DNA of 60,000 bases, taken from positions 6,750,207 to 6,810,206 of the forward strand of contig OZ037767.1 in the NCBI GenBank assembly GCA_964035545.1. The letters are read 5' to 3'. The stretch comes from Bugula neritina. Lineage: Eukaryota; Bryozoa; Gymnolaemata; Cheilostomatida; Bugulidae. The notes beneath the pieces are model-generated. The model had not been told where the DNA came from and made no database searches. It saw only the letters and a list, made by a program, of their open reading frames with translations. Positions 41,101 to 54,700 of the stretch are shown here, one piece after another (position 1 is the first letter of the stretch; every line of letters begins with the position of its first letter). The translations under genes and the position numbers were made by a program.

Positions 41101-43021
41101 CCTTGCTATGACGACAAAGGGTGGGGGTATAATGACACCACTAATTAATTAATAAGGATTGTTATTAGTTGTTTGGTGGACAGTAACACATGTATCTCTG
41201 TACATTTGTAATGTGTGCCCTGACAAACCCTAATAATTCTATTCCACATTTCGCAGGATTAGTTGCATAGTTGATATATTCCATCTAATATATTACATCT
41301 AATGTATTGCATCTAATTTATTACATCTAATGTATTACATCTAATGTATTACATCTAATGTATTACATCTGATTTATTACACTGAAATAGTGTGTGTATA
41401 AACTATCATTGTTATATTTCATGTTCCCCAATCCCTTACCATTTATACTTGGTCTACTAGTAATCCACATACCACAATCACACTGTTCAGTGCTCTGGTG
41501 TATTTCTGAGACAACCGGTGAAGATGCTGTCACATGGGGAGACAAATTTGCACAAGTCAAAAAATGGGCTCTTTTTATTCTAATTAATTTCACGTGATTG
41601 AGAATAGCACTGATATTTAAAAATAAAATGATAAAATGGCCGCTTTAGTTCCAATCTCACCGATACACATATTGTGTGTGGCAAGTAGCTCTTACAGCAT
41701 ACATGAAGTTCAGCTCTATGTGGCAGCACCATAAAGTCTGAAGTGTAGTCCAACCGGGCCTTTTTATCATGATACATATTTTAGATACTGAAGTATGTGC
41801 AGCAGAACCTCTACGTATCTTCAACACCGCTTCTACGTTCTGTCATTCAGTTAGCTATCAGTAACGTACATGACTGTACCACGTTCTTACAAGAGTACAT
41901 GGCGATGGAACAGAGGAACTATGCTGTCAGTAGAACCAGGCAGTTCTTCACCTCGTACTTAGCCTCTAGTTCCTCATCTCATAGTTCTAGGGCTAGGGAA
42001 AAGGTTGCTATTTACAGTGTGCTCTTTGAGTTACAACAGCTGCAGGCGTTGTCAAGTGATGGTTAGTAAACGTTTTATTGTGTTTGATCCAAGTTCTTTT
42101 AGCTTTCCAAACCCCAAACAGATATAATATGAAGTCGATGAAGCTCTATGGTTTTTACTACTGGTTTGCTGTTTTTTCGTGTGAATGATTTTTATGTTTG
42201 TTAAATGGTCACACATTGCAACGCTTTTGTTTTTACGATACAGCTAAGTATTCACAGTGTATTTTCTTCAGATTATTCCTCCAAGAGTGTTACCCACAGA
42301 ATAAGGTCGGTTTGTGAGAAGTGTCTCAACACATTCTGCTCAACATCAGTGTTACTATGGAGACTATACATGTCACATGAGGTGAGGAAGGTGCATTTTT
42401 GCAAATGACGAACTACAGATTTTCTTGGGCTAAACTTTGATGTTGGTTTATTTTTGTCCGTCAATCTATTGGTGATGTAATGATATCTTTTTGAGGCTAT
42501 AGCTTATTTTGGCAGCAGTATCGCAGATATTTTACAGATAGCAACAGCCGAGTGATTTAGTAGAAAATTCTGCTATCGTAATGTAATATTATGTAATCTA
42601 TACAGTTCCTATTTGGTGACTTAGAGGGATAATGCGTAAGTATTAGAGTTTTTGCCATTTTATACAGTATGCAACTTCTTGCACTGTCTGTCACTGGAAG
42701 AAGGTACTTACCCAAGCCACAGGCTCTCTCTGATAATTACGGAGTATTTATCTGGTTTTAATTGCTCTAAATCCTCATCCCATAATCATTTTGGTATTAT
42801 TATACCAATTTATTTTCCAGGCTAAACATGGTGACCTAAAGAAAGTGGAGTCTATATTCTATTCCTCAGTGCAGGCCTGTCCATACGCCAAGTATCTCTA
42901 CACTGATGCTGTCACATACTTGCCTCATAAGATTGAAGAGATCCTTGGTATTGCAGAAGAGAAGGATGTACGAGTTCACACGCCACTTGATGAGCTAGAT
43001 ATTTTACTTCACCAAGAATGA
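29113..43021 (+). CDS. NRDE2: NRDE2, nuclear exosome/MTR4 regulator, complete
   Basis: Nuclear RNA-interference-defective-2 homologue; binds the exosome helicase MTR4 and acts in nuclear RNA surveillance and splicing. Exons: 29113-29179, 30030-30134, 30289-30448, 30809-30986, 31162-31235, 31529-31659, 32099-32252, 32636-32822, 33619-33758, 34150-34268, 34619-34777, 35176-35268, 35799-36008, 36364-36635, 36985-37126, 37506-37680, 38268-38370, 39094-39282, 41785-42061, 42272-42381, 42821-43021; 3246 nt, about 1081 aa (human 1164). Start MSLFP resembles human MALFP. Lys/His-rich segment (KKHKSHSKKHSNKKKRKRER), MTR4-contact region (KVFLEEVKDLGY, NYSFGSLNKKHISKY), NPLGI, HAT-type helical repeats (NTELWLRLISAQ; SLEKSRQTSHWLPWKP followed by DDCEDPHR), and the C-terminus (VESIFYSSVQACPYAKYLY, PLDELDILL) all match. 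Weaker points: exon 2 donor GTTCGT, exon 10 donor GTCTGT, and the exon 17 acceptor choice. Confidence 0.9.
30803..30808 (+). promoter_or_regulatory. NAGNAG tandem splice acceptor in NRDE2
   Basis: TAGCAG precedes exon 4. Use of the first AG adds one residue (Ser) to an Arg/Ser run (RSRSRSP); both choices keep phase. It is the same TAGCAG hexamer as in the TLR gene. Confidence 0.65.
33070..33380. repeat. Minisatellite, 12-18-bp unit (CTTACTATACATATACA), in NRDE2 intron 8
   Basis: About 17-20 copies of CTTACTATACAT with or without an added ATACAC, interspersed with CTTACACCATACAT variants. The + strand stays open through it, giving a false Tyr/Thr/His-rich frame (33138-33410). It lies between exons 8 and 9. 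Confidence 0.85.
37748..37912 (-). mobile_element. tRNA-derived SINE-like copy in NRDE2 intron 16
   Basis: On the - strand the head has a pol III A-box (TAGCATTGGTCTAGTGAG then TTAGAGCACTGACT) and, about 45 bases on, a B-box-like GACTTGAATCCC, in the order and spacing of a tRNA gene. An unrelated body follows and then a run of eight A (plus-strand T run at about 37750-37757). This tRNA head, body and A-tail layout is that of a SINE. No target-site duplication was clear. Confidence 0.6.
39300..39960. repeat. Pentanucleotide microsatellite (AGTGT/ACACT)n, about 660 bp, in NRDE2 intron 18
   Basis: About 130 copies of AGTGT with scattered AGTAT, AATAT and AACAT variants, starting about 20 bases after the exon 18 donor. 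On the - strand no frame of the unit contains a stop, so two long false frames of Tyr-Thr-Leu-His repeats appear. They have no other protein-like property. Confidence 0.97.
39961..41784. other. Rest of NRDE2 intron 18, with a 14-bp repeat
   Basis: Unique AT-rich sequence. About seven copies of ATTACATCTAATGT occur at 41279-41380. No coding exon of NRDE2 is missing across this interval, because exon 18 (SLVK) joins exon 19 (ILKYV) in phase 0. Confidence 0.6.
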
Positions 43022-46000
43022 CTGCCTAAATTCTATACCATTTGAGATGTTAACTATGATTTTTGCATAGATAGATTCTGTGCTGTCAAGTTAAACAGTG
43101 AAGATTGTTTTGACGCTTTTAAGTAATAATTTTGCTGTTTAAAGATCACTCCTGAATACATTGGTATATCGATGTTTGGCTTATTTACATCTTCATTTTT
43201 CACACATTCACCAAAATCTGTTTTCAAATAAATATTTTGCTTGGCTGGTACCCAGTTAGTTATTTACCTGATTCTTGTATTAGTGATTATAATTAAATCT
43301 GTAGTCTTTTTATTTACCTACATACATTATCAAAATATTTTATACATCAAAATACAGTGGATTCACTTTATGCATACTCCTTTCTCTTGCTGAGTCAAGG
43401 TCTTGAAATAAAGATTTTCACAAATAAATGTGCGTTCTCCATCATGTGTAAATATTGCTGGTCCATTCTGCTTCTAAAGTTGTATAAATGTGGCTACATT
43501 GCGGAAAACATAGTTCTTGTTTTATTTTTCTCTGCAGCTAAACTTTTGTCATGTGCTTGTAAGAAAAGTTGGTTCATGGATGGTCAAGTATTCTTTTATA
43601 GCATTAAATTAGCCTTCAAATGCTTAATTGTGTGTTGGAGAGCATCTATATCGATTATTGTCAACTATTTTAAGCCTTTCTTAAATGAATATTCAGTTGT
43701 AGAAAAACGCAGGCCTTAGTAAATTTCACGGTATTTGTTCTATAATTATATGTTTAGAGATAGAACTTTGATCTAATTTTTTACCTACAGCCTGAGGTCT
43801 TCCATGTTTTAACCCTGTGTATGTTGTAATATCCATATGCTGAATCAACTCATGAGGAGCGCTGGGAGATGCATTCAAACTGCATATTGCCTTAATAAGT
43901 AGAGAATTGCACTTTAATTACAGGATAAGATAAAAAAATGTAGAGTTTAATTACTATGTATTTTATATAATCTACATGTTAGCTTAATTTTAAAGCAAAA
44001 TTACAATTGAATTTTTAACACAGGCTATTATGATAACTGGTTCCATTAAAATAATAAAAATTGCCTCGTAATAGACTTGAAAATAGGTAAAATAAAAGAG
44101 AGTTGTCCTCTTACATAACTCATAGCTTCAAAAGAAGACGACTTTTTTATTATGTACATTTTAAATAATTCAAAATAAAAATATTTTATTGTGATAAGTG
44201 TTTTTATGCAATAAAAAACTAGCAAGTTTATTTTTTATACCGAAAGAATATATTGCTCGTATAGCTTGCTTGAAATAACAGTTTCCGGAGCTGCGTCTAT
44301 TGCTGGACAACACCTTTATAATCGTAATGTTTGGGTTTTCCTTCGTGAATGCGGCGAAGCCATTTGCTAATAATAATTCGTTGCGATTACGTGATTAGCA
44401 ATCCAGAGTGAGAGTGAGTATTGAAGAACTGAAAGAATTGCAGTGAAATTATTTATTTGCATGGTTAAAATTTATTTTTAATGGTAAACAATAGCAAGGC
44501 TAAGTGTAACTGCCAGAATTAGTGATGAGTGAACTCAGTTTTAGTTTTACTTTTACTTTTAGTTTAGTTTTACAATTACTGTAAATCGAAGGAAGACTGA
44601 AGAGACTGTTCACAATCACTGTGAGTGTGGAAGTGGATTTGATATAGCTTGAGTTGAACTAAAACATAATCTATAGTCATACTCATAATCTGAGAGTGAT
44701 TATTTTAATGGGAACAGTAAATGTAATGAATAGTGACGACTGAAGTTTTAGTTAGTATTCAAGTTTAAGTTTGTCATTATAATTATGACCATCATTATGA
44801 TTATGTTTATTCAATAAACCTTATCGCCTATTGGTTAGCTATTAAACTCAAGTACTACTACTATTATATTTTCACTGTGAATAGATTGATTATTGATATT
44901 TTACACTTTCACACTTACTTTTCACTTTTAAGGGCATCATTGCCACTTCGAATCTGAATCTCACCTTGTTTCTACTAATTAAAATAGTGACTCGATCACT
45001 GTTACTGTACTGTAGAGTATTTTTTATTTAAATAAAAGTCATAATGCTACAAAAGTTGTACACTTGAGATGATACGAGTCTCTATTTAATAGAAACTAGT
45101 AATCTAACACTCATAGTCATAGCCATAAAGAGTGAGAGCAGACATCAATACCTCTTAGAGCTGAAGATCAGTAATTTTTCTGTTAACTTTTAAATTTGGT
45201 AGGCATATTAATGATCTAATATTAATAGTTACTTCTAGTTTTACTCAACTTTAGTGAGCATAGGCCTATAGTATTAATTGTTGAGTGGGTTAAATGTGTC
45301 GACCCACGTTTACACTTAATAACTTCAACTCTGCCTATTATAGACATGCTCTTTAAACCTAGGTTTTCAGAACTGTAATATGTATTGAATGCGAATAAAT
45401 TGGGGGCTTTAGTTTTAATAATGGAGTATGATAAAATAACTATCTTTTACAGTCCAATCATTACCCTTGTATAATAACCATTAAATTTTCATGTAAACAC
45501 TGAATTTACAGTTAAATGTTTGTAACTTGCAATTAGTAATTTCAATCACTGATGCCAACATAACTCGAATCCAACTCCAATAACTGCTAGCTTTTTTATT
45601 ATTATAGCTATTACTACTGACGTTCATTCACGTTTGATACAACTAAATTATTTTTGATTGGAATAAAAATACTATTAAGTGATTAAATATGAGCACAAAT
45701 GGCATGTTTCTGGAGTTATTTACAGAGTAGCAAAATACAAGTAGAAACAAATAAAGCAAGTAGACATTTGTAATTTATTTTATGTTGAAATGTGTTTAAA
45801 AACTCAGTAGTTTATCAAAGGTTTGTTTTTAATATTGAAGACTCATCAAGTATTACAGCACTTTAGGGGCAGTTTTTACAGCACACTACTTTTCCATAGT
45901 CTCATTGTATAGCTCTAACGCTTGTTTACATAATTTTGTGTACATTAAAAGCTAAAAACAATATTTACTTTTCGCAACAACAAAGAATTTATTCATGAAA

Positions 46001-48713
46001 GTATTGATATTTTAAAGTAAGCTTGGCTAATTTAATGTATTTAGTGTCTATTTCTTAGTAATATTTGCATTATTATAGTTTAGAAATGCTCATATAGAAT
46101 GGAATAATTTGCAGTCAATAAACAAAATTATCCCACCACTGCTTACTAGTTTTACAATTGTGAATTTAATTTGTTAACCCTCAGATTTTCTGCTTTCCAC
46201 GGGTGGTTCTGTCTGGTTTGAATTCTTTCATGAGACATTTAACTAGATAGATTATGTTATATTAGCTTGAAGTAAAACCAAAGAATTTGCATTTAAGCTT
46301 TGATTGACTCAGTACATCTGGTTCATAAATCATAGTTTCAACTGTCTAGCCTTTAGCTAGCTCCTCCTTTGATTGAAATTCAATTGGTGTAGTGCTATAA
46401 ATAATAGGGATAAATAAATGGTAATTAAAATGTATTTATATCTGTCTAAACTTTTATGGTGGAACTACCCTAGTCCATGCTACTGCGTTATCTTGTACTC
46501 CAGTTGTGGAAGGCTGTTAGTATAGAATAATCTAGCGCTCACCCTTAGTGTATGTAGTCTGACATGTGAAGTTTCAATATTAAAATTTTTTTTGCTGCTG
46601 CCCGTTATTTCTTTTGTATTTTGAGGCTGTCAACTTAGAATAAGCAAAAAGCTAGAGACAATAATTGTGATTGAGCAGGTCTTACCCATTAGCTTGCAAC
46701 GTAAATAGGGTTTAAGGATAATCTATATTGTAAGTAGATTATCAGTAAAACTAATTGGTCTGGTAGGCCTGGATTCTCTCATATTTTTACTCATTCTCGT
46801 GACAGATTTGTTTATGCTCGGTAAGTGGATTCTTTTACTTCATTTTGTGTTCAACTTTTCTACTGAACTATTTCATTTACATATGCAATCATTGAACAGG
46901 TGAGTGGTGCAGTAAGGTCTATTTAGCGTCTGATACTCAATCCAGTCTGTTAGAATCATCAAATAACAACCCCTTTGGTCAGGGTTACATATCTCCATTT
47001 CATTTTATTACAGCTGAGGCAGTAATGATATTCAAGTGACAACATATGTATAAACTGCATCACTACAGTAAAACCATCATTGCAATCATTTCCTGTATGT
47101 AATTGCTGCCACATGTGAGCTCTTTGAGCAGCAGCATTCATCGCAGTCTACGAGTGTTGCTGCACATGCTGTGACTAGTGCTGGGAGAGAAAGTTATTTT
47201 TGAAACTAGTTTCTAGTGTTAAAAGAAACAGTTAAATAATTGTAACAGGTATAAGTTACGCGTGCGTAAAAATGTTGCAGCCGCATTTTCAGTTGTTTTC
47301 CTTAGTGACTCAGTTATATTAGTGGAAGAAAATGTTACATTAGAAAGGATATTGAACTTCTATTCAAGGCAACAACTCAAGTTTACATGCATCGGGGAGA
47401 GTTGGGCAGCCAAGATCATCCAATTGTATTTTATTGATCTTTAATCAATCACAGTAAAAAGTTGAGGTGCAGGCTTGCAACAAAAGCTGCATAACTACCC
47501 ATTGTTCATGTTGGTTACACTAATAACTTGTGATTTGCTGTGCAAATAGCTGCTTTGTTCTTTGGTGTAGTTTTTTAACACGAATTAGCTGACAACCTCT
47601 GCGTTTAATATTGAGGCAGGTTTCAAATGTTGGTGAGTAGTATTTTCATCATCGGGATAGAATGTTCTTACTTTTCTCCAACTCTTCTAGTTTTGTAGTT
47701 TTTTTTTCTGTAATAAATTCAAGTGAAAACAGAGCTTTTTCACTCACTGCATTCCTATTGCTCCAGTGGGTTTGTGGTTGTGGTTTGCATTATCTTATGG
47801 TTGAGGTTTCATTCAATGCAACTGTCCCCCCCCCCACATCAATGGAATATCCAACAGGAAGCAGTGACTGTGTTTGTCTAAAAATGTACTTTGATTTATT
47901 GATGCACAATGCATTTCCTGTACTAGCAAGTGTTATGTAATTTCACAGTAGACATCAGCTAGTTTTTCTTGAGTAATTAATACTCTAAAGAAACACTCAT
48001 CCCATCATGTTAATCAGAGATAGGCAGCCTATACATTACGAAATTCCAATTTGTTGCATTTCTCTGGAAATGTTATTATAACTAAGGTTATTTTAGATCT
48101 ACAATGTTGGAAAGTAGCATGATTTTCTATACTAACAGTCTGACTAAATAGTTATGCAAATGTTAATGTTACTGCTATTCTTGTTATACGCTACTATATT
48201 ATTAGTATTAGGAAATCCTCTAGAATTATACATGTATTGACTAGCTGGCAATAACCAGTTACTTATTATTGTTTTAGTTTTATTCAACTTAACACGTTAC
48301 TGCATTTCTTCTGTGGACTTCTTTATTTACTTTGCACGTCATTCATTTGCTACTTCTACTTGTAGGGAGACTGACTGATACTGCGTTCACCTTTTACCTG
48401 TACTTTGTGAGCTTCAGGTAGGTCTAGCTGTTACAAGTAGAAGGATTGTCAAGTCATCGGCCTAGTGCTTTATGATGTTATTTATTTGCCAATTTAGAAG
48501 AGTTTCAGAACTTGTTTAAAAAATAAGAGGGTCTGCAACAATCCCCTAAGTGTTGGAAACACATGGCGATGTCTTTCTATGCTGCAGTATTTCTTCAAAA
48601 AAAACGGATTTTGTACGTAGCTGTTGAATTTGATTTTGTAATCTTATGACATTTTGAATAAAAACGAAAGGTATATGATTTTCCCAGGATGGCGATAGAG
48701 TAACCCCAGAATC
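43022..48713. other. NRDE2 3' UTR and 5.5-kb gene-poor interval
   Basis: AATAAA at 43227-43232 is the likely NRDE2 polyadenylation signal. The rest is AT-rich. At 44500-45150 there is degenerate sequence rich in TTTAGTTTTAC and GAGAGTGA words. A poly-C run lies at about 47827-47836 inside a block resembling 54000-54100 and 59380-59470. A splice-acceptor-like TTTTCCCAG ends at 48687, so a SECISBP2 5' UTR exon may start at 48688. The open frames at 43357-43719, 47262-47444 and 47662-47940 show no family features. Confidence 0.45.
43227..43232 (+). other. Probable polyadenylation signal of NRDE2 (AATAAA)
   Basis: Canonical AATAAA about 205 bases after the NRDE2 stop codon. Confidence 0.6.
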
Positions 48714-51700
48714 ATGAAGGAAGAAGCTGCTGGCCAATCAGAAGGCTCGGCAGCAACCAGGCTGTCAGCTGAGGCTGCAGAGTTTGTTCCTAGTCATGAC
48801 TGTAATAGTCTTCCAAAGTATATGTTCAACTGTTACCCATTTGTAACAGAGTCGGTGGGGCAACAGAGCAAGAGTAATGGAGGCACACCTAGTCACCATC
48901 AACAGTGAGGATTTATTAGATGATAATTAGTATTCTTTGCGCCATCGCTAGTCATCTGTTCGAGCTTATTGGCTGCCAACGCCCATCAATGAACTCATTT
49001 ATACCTTCTCTTTTTTGCGATTGGCCAGTTTTGGTGGCTTGGATGATGCATATTTATGGATTCTAAGATAATAGTTGTAGAATGGTAGTAATTTTATGCA
49101 TATTTTTTAACCATGTAATATGGGCTAAGTTTCCTTCGAAAGGACCAGTTAAATTCCTTCAACTGCTTAGTGCATATTTTCCTATTTGTCTAATTACTAT
49201 TTCTCTTCTCCTTTCCATCAGAGCGTGTTACTAGCATTTACAATACTGAAGGGGAAAATTCGAACCTTTAATCCATGCGTTAATCCAGATAAATCCTCGT
49301 TTAAAGTATCAAATGTTTCCATGGTTACTAGTACGTTGTGATTTGTTGCCAACTTGAGCAGGTAGTACATTAAGTGGTCCCATTCAGTGCTGGCACTAAA
49401 TCCTTATCCAGGAATACTTGCAATAGTTACAGAACTAATGCTATGTTATGTTACAGTTGGTTGGCACAGGAACTGCCCCTTCTTTCAAGAAAAAGATATG
49501 CATTGCCTTACTCGTAAAGTACATCTTCTGTTTCAGACACTCCAGCGAGGGGCTCCCCCATAAGTCGCTGCCACCTAACCACCATCATTGCTCTTCTGGC
49601 AGCAAACATCATGGCCACCAGCCAATTTTCCAAGCACCCCCTCCAAACTTTTACCCGTCACACTCTGCTACTCCAGGTAAGCCCTTAGCAGCTTCCTCGG
49701 CCTCCTTCTGGCCCTTCCCTGTGGCCAGTGCACTGTGTGGCATCTCTTTATTAGGTTTCACAAGTAACTCTGAGCCTGCTAAGTATTTCAGTGATTCCAA
49801 GTCCTCGTCTGCTAGCTGGTGACATTTATACACTGCTATGCCGAGCCCCTGTCTTGTATTACCATGTTAAATTATATGCCATGTTATTTGTTATAATAGG
49901 TATATGCCATGCTGTATGTTATATCACATGCTGTGCTGTATGTTGTAATATATGTCATGCTGTATGTTGTAATATATATCCTGCTATATGTTATATCACA
50001 TGCTGTGCTGTGTGTTGTAATATATGCTGTGCTGTATGTTGTAATATATGCCATGCTTCGTGTAATATTTTGTATCTATAGATTGGTACAATTGTCTTGC
50101 TATATTTATTGTCCTTAGACTGAGATAGTCTACAAATATCTGCTACTTATGAGCCGATAGTGTTGAGGTTTCACTGCTCCAATACATTATATATTTACTG
50201 TGTATTAGTAGTGTATACTACTATACAACTGCTGCATTACCTTAAGAGTACTTGTGCACATGTGCTACTAGCTCCTACACTAGCAACTGTCTAACTACTC
50301 AGTGTACACTGCTCCAGCACTTTTTAGCAGGGTAGCCTATGTACACACAAGTACAGCTATCCGTAATATAGCTTCATAGATAATCTGGTTACTAGGTATC
50401 TGGTTGTATAATGCAAACAGTCTTTATTCCAATAACTATTCAGTCCAATAACTATTCAGTTACTGAGCTGAATTGGGCATTAAATACTAAATGATTTATA
50501 ACAGGCAGTTTAAAGATAGTAACTTTTTCATCTCTAATAATCATTTTAAAATATGGTGCTTCTTTATCTCCAGCTAATGTATCTAACTCCCAGACAAGGT
50601 GTTTCCGTAATTTCTGCACTTTTAAATTTTAAATTATGGCCTTTCACTCTTTGAGACTGAAATATGTGTGTTTCCAAAGTGCAGTGTGCCTATATGTATG
50701 GTGCCAACAGTTGTGTATTTCTGAAAGCTGTGAAACTATTAATTTGCATCTCAGGTGCAACCATTTACTTTCTTGTATCAAAACAAGAAATCTTCACCTG
50801 GTTTCATCCTACCAGCTCTTTGTAATAATTAGTAGCTACTTTCAACTCTGTTGAAATATTGTCACTGTAATTTATTTTTAATTGCTATGAGGGTATAATT
50901 ACTGTGTTTATTATGTTAAGATGTGCCTGCATATACTTGCACTACGTACATGCAGGCTGTATGCAGCACAGGTGGTTTCCATCTCCTACTGTATACCTGG
51001 GTGTTGTCAGCTTGAAAATAGTTCAATTAGTGCCAATCCTCGCTGCCTTATATCTCCGCAAAGTTTTCGTTTTCTATATAGTATATACACCCTGCTTTAA
51101 AGTTTAAATGTTGACATCTAGTGTATGTGGTTATGTAGTATTCTAGTTAATGCACCTTTGTAATATATCATTTCATGACATGAAACTGGAAATACCTTTG
51201 GTAGAGTTGGCATATTTAAGAGGCTAAAATTAGTGACTGTTTTAGCATTTTGGTATTTTCTGTAGTTTATGTTTCAGTAAAGCAAACTAGAATAAATTAG
51301 TACATATAAGCATTCAGGATCAACTAAAGTTATCTCCCCTGGTTTAGTCCTATATCTTACTCAGAGTAGTCTGGCAAATCATAATAATAAAATGTTTTAA
51401 TAGAAATTAGAGTCATTTTGATATAGTTGGAGATATTCAGTGTTGATTGAAATTCCACCATTCTACCAATTAGAAATTCTTGTAGTGGTATGCAATATTT
51501 TTAATGAGAATTAAATATATTCATAGTGATGTGATCAACTCAACTCTGTTCCAGTCATGACTTTACTGAGACCTGATTGAAAGGTTTTGTGTTAGCTTGA
51601 CTTAACCTGATTAGCCCTTGCCCTTGAATTGCTGTGAATTTTATTTTCGGTTACACTTTGCCATGCTATTGTCTAAATTTATTTCCAAATTACTAAACTA

Positions 51701-54700
51701 AAAAGAAGCAGTTTAAAAAATGTTCTTCATTGCTACAATTCATGACTTCTGAAATGTGCCCACTTGACACTAGAGGAAGCTGTGTGTAAGTTGAGACAGT
51801 GAAAACACTAATAATTATGTCACAGAATCAATACCCAACACCATGTTATCTCAGCACCATTATATGCTATGAACATAACACGGCATATTACAAGGACTTG
51901 TATTCTACCATGCAGGGCTCTATGGACAAGTGCCAGCTAGTCATGGTATGTTTCACCCTGGGTTCTACCCTCCAAGGTGTCCCAACCCCGGAGACATGGC
52001 TACTCTACAAGCATATGGCCACCCGCCTTACCTGCAGACACATTCACTCGGCTATCCTATGAGTGGTCCACGTGCACGACCCCCTAGACCACTTCGGCCC
52101 CCTCGGCCCAGTCATCCCCAGAATATCGCACCTCCTCACTTTGGCCCAGCACATGGGGGCAACATCAACAGACATTCTGATGTACAACACAGAAAACACC
52201 AGGTTTGTAGTAAACCACATTAATGCATTTCTACTACTTTTTTTTATAAGGATACCAGTGCTATCACTGTAATACTACCACAATCAGTGCAAACAGCACG
52301 GCCAGTACCAACTTGACTAAGTAATGATTATAATTAAAAGCAGCAGTTTATCCAGTCACTATGTTTTGCTCATTACAAAGTCAGCTTGACAGTTGATATA
52401 CTAGTTAGAAGGTGTGAGATGCCTATTTCTGTCTGCACTTGGTATTTTCATTGAGGGAAATGAGTAGTGCATGCATTCAGAGCTGAGCTGGGAACCATTT
52501 CAATTTATATCAATTTAATCATTTATTAGTCCAATTCTCCGGGAAGTTGTGAATTTTGTGACCGATTTTTTTTAGCCATATAAATTTCATAATGAGCAAG
52601 AACAATATAAATAAGTTAGTCTATCTTAGTGCACGTGTTTGGGCAAAGCATGTTGATTTATAACAGCCGAAAGGTTTCGTTTCATTTTAAGAATTCACTG
52701 TACACTGTTAAGGTTATAATATAAAACAAACAACAATAGAAAGTTGGTACCTGTATTTATTATTGCTCTCTGTTGTCAAAGCATTACGAAATTTTGCTGT
52801 AGAGACGGCTAATAGGTTCCATTATACCTTTTTACTTGCCCAGTCACTCAGCGAACACAATAGGTTTCTTGCAGCATTCAATAAACTATTAACTTTTACA
52901 TTTTAAATAATATCGGTAAGGTCTATAATGAAATAGCAAATTGGTGCTTTATAAATGATGTGATAAGCTCTCATAATTGTCACTAAATTATGTTGTAATT
53001 AGCAGAGTGTTGAGGAACATCTTGCTTAAAAAGTTCACTATTCCTGGGTAGACAGAAAAAAACTTCAATTTGATTTGAGTGGAAACGCTGCTAATTGTCT
53101 TAAATTGTCCTGAATTAGTTTAACTGGTTTATCTAGCGCAATGGACAAAATCCTGTTGCACCTACATAATATGAATCTCTGGTAGGCTGCCAACTAACTG
53201 TGAATGGCCAGTAGTGTGAAAATATGTTTATATGGTAAATTAACTTGAAATTTTTCTTTTGTTCCAACAACCTATTGTAGTTTTGTAATTGTGTGCTCAA
53301 CATAATGAGGTTAACTAATTTATTATATTATGGTTAGCCTGTGTTCATCCAAGCATACAACTTTAACAATCTGGGGAAGGTATTGAAAAAACTATTCAAT
53401 GTAACAGTGTTTGTAGATTATTTCTACGGCTATTGTTCAACTCATGTGCTCTATATGGAACAGTAGTTACCAACCATGGGGATCCCCCTTCGGAAAGGGG
53501 TCATTTCTAAAAATTTTCTTGCAGTTCATTAATGCTTTTTGAGCTCTTGCCTTCTTCCCTATATATATCTATAACACCTCCACCTTATAGTTAATCTATT
53601 TTCTGCATTTAACCATCTAAATTTGTTTCCACCTGCATGTGTCTATTCATCACTCTACCTAACTGCTACCTGTGTTACTTCAAATGGAGGTTAAACAGTT
53701 TTTTGGGAGCAAAAACAACAAGAACTTTTAGCAGCCATGCAAGCTGACATCAATGAAGAAACTTAAACCTAAAACTGCAAGAGTGCAACCATCACATATT
53801 TGCTTTTCATAGCAGCATCAAAACCTCCAAAGCTAAGCTGAAGTTGTAGCAGACTTGCTTCCATATCAAAAATATGGTGTCTTTCCCACACCCAATGAAT
53901 AATTTATTAGGAAAAAACATGTTCCAGATTCTCTTTCTAAAAGCACTTCGCTAATATAAACTTGTGTGATGTGTTGTGTCAGTCATGTTAACTTGCATTT
54001 GTTTTGCTGTTGACATTACCTTATGGCTGTGGTTTCCTTCTATGCAACATTTCCATTAGGTGAATGAAAACTCCATTCACATCATGCAATCATGGAAATG
54101 TAGCGATAAACTCCAATTTTCAAAAGGGTTGAAATTAACAGTAATAAGAAGGGAATGGTATGAAAAGGTTGAGAATCACTGATATAGAATGTAATTTCCT
54201 GTTGATTGTGTAGAAACAAGGGTCAAGCTCTGACAGAAGACCAAAGATCTCGGTTGGCACACAGAATGAGTTTGGTTCAAAACACACCAACACTAAGTCT
54301 GGGAATGTATCCACCCGGTCTCTCACTAAGACTATAATGCTCATGGACACAGCCGCTCAAACTGGTCAGTTCTCTTTCCCCCCACCTTATAGTTACTAGC
54401 TCTGTATAGTAGTGATCTGGTGGTAGGTTGTTATCTTCTTTTGCCTATTTTCCTGAACCAGTATACCTGTATTACCTGTACTATAAGATAGAGAGAGTGT
54501 GTACCAACAGTGGTGTGTATAACTTGGCTATTCAAACTTCAATTCATCTCCCTTCACATTACAATGCAGACCTAAGCTTGCCCATAGATATGCCCTCTAT
54601 CCTACAAGAGTACTGGGTTATATTTCAAAACAATTTCTATGAATTTGTTGCAGATTTTGCTTCGGAGATTGCAGACCACACCTTGGAGCAGGTGCCCAAC

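Noticed and set aside
43357-43719. 120-codon + strand frame after NRDE2
   Set aside because: Begins beyond the NRDE2 polyadenylation signal, no splice or family evidence, composition typical of AT-rich DNA.
47170-47260. hAT-like start (AGTGCTGGGAGAGAAAGTTA then ACTAGTTTCTAGT)
   Set aside because: Resembles ends of known hAT MITEs, but no partner end or target duplication was found, so it is not listed as an element.
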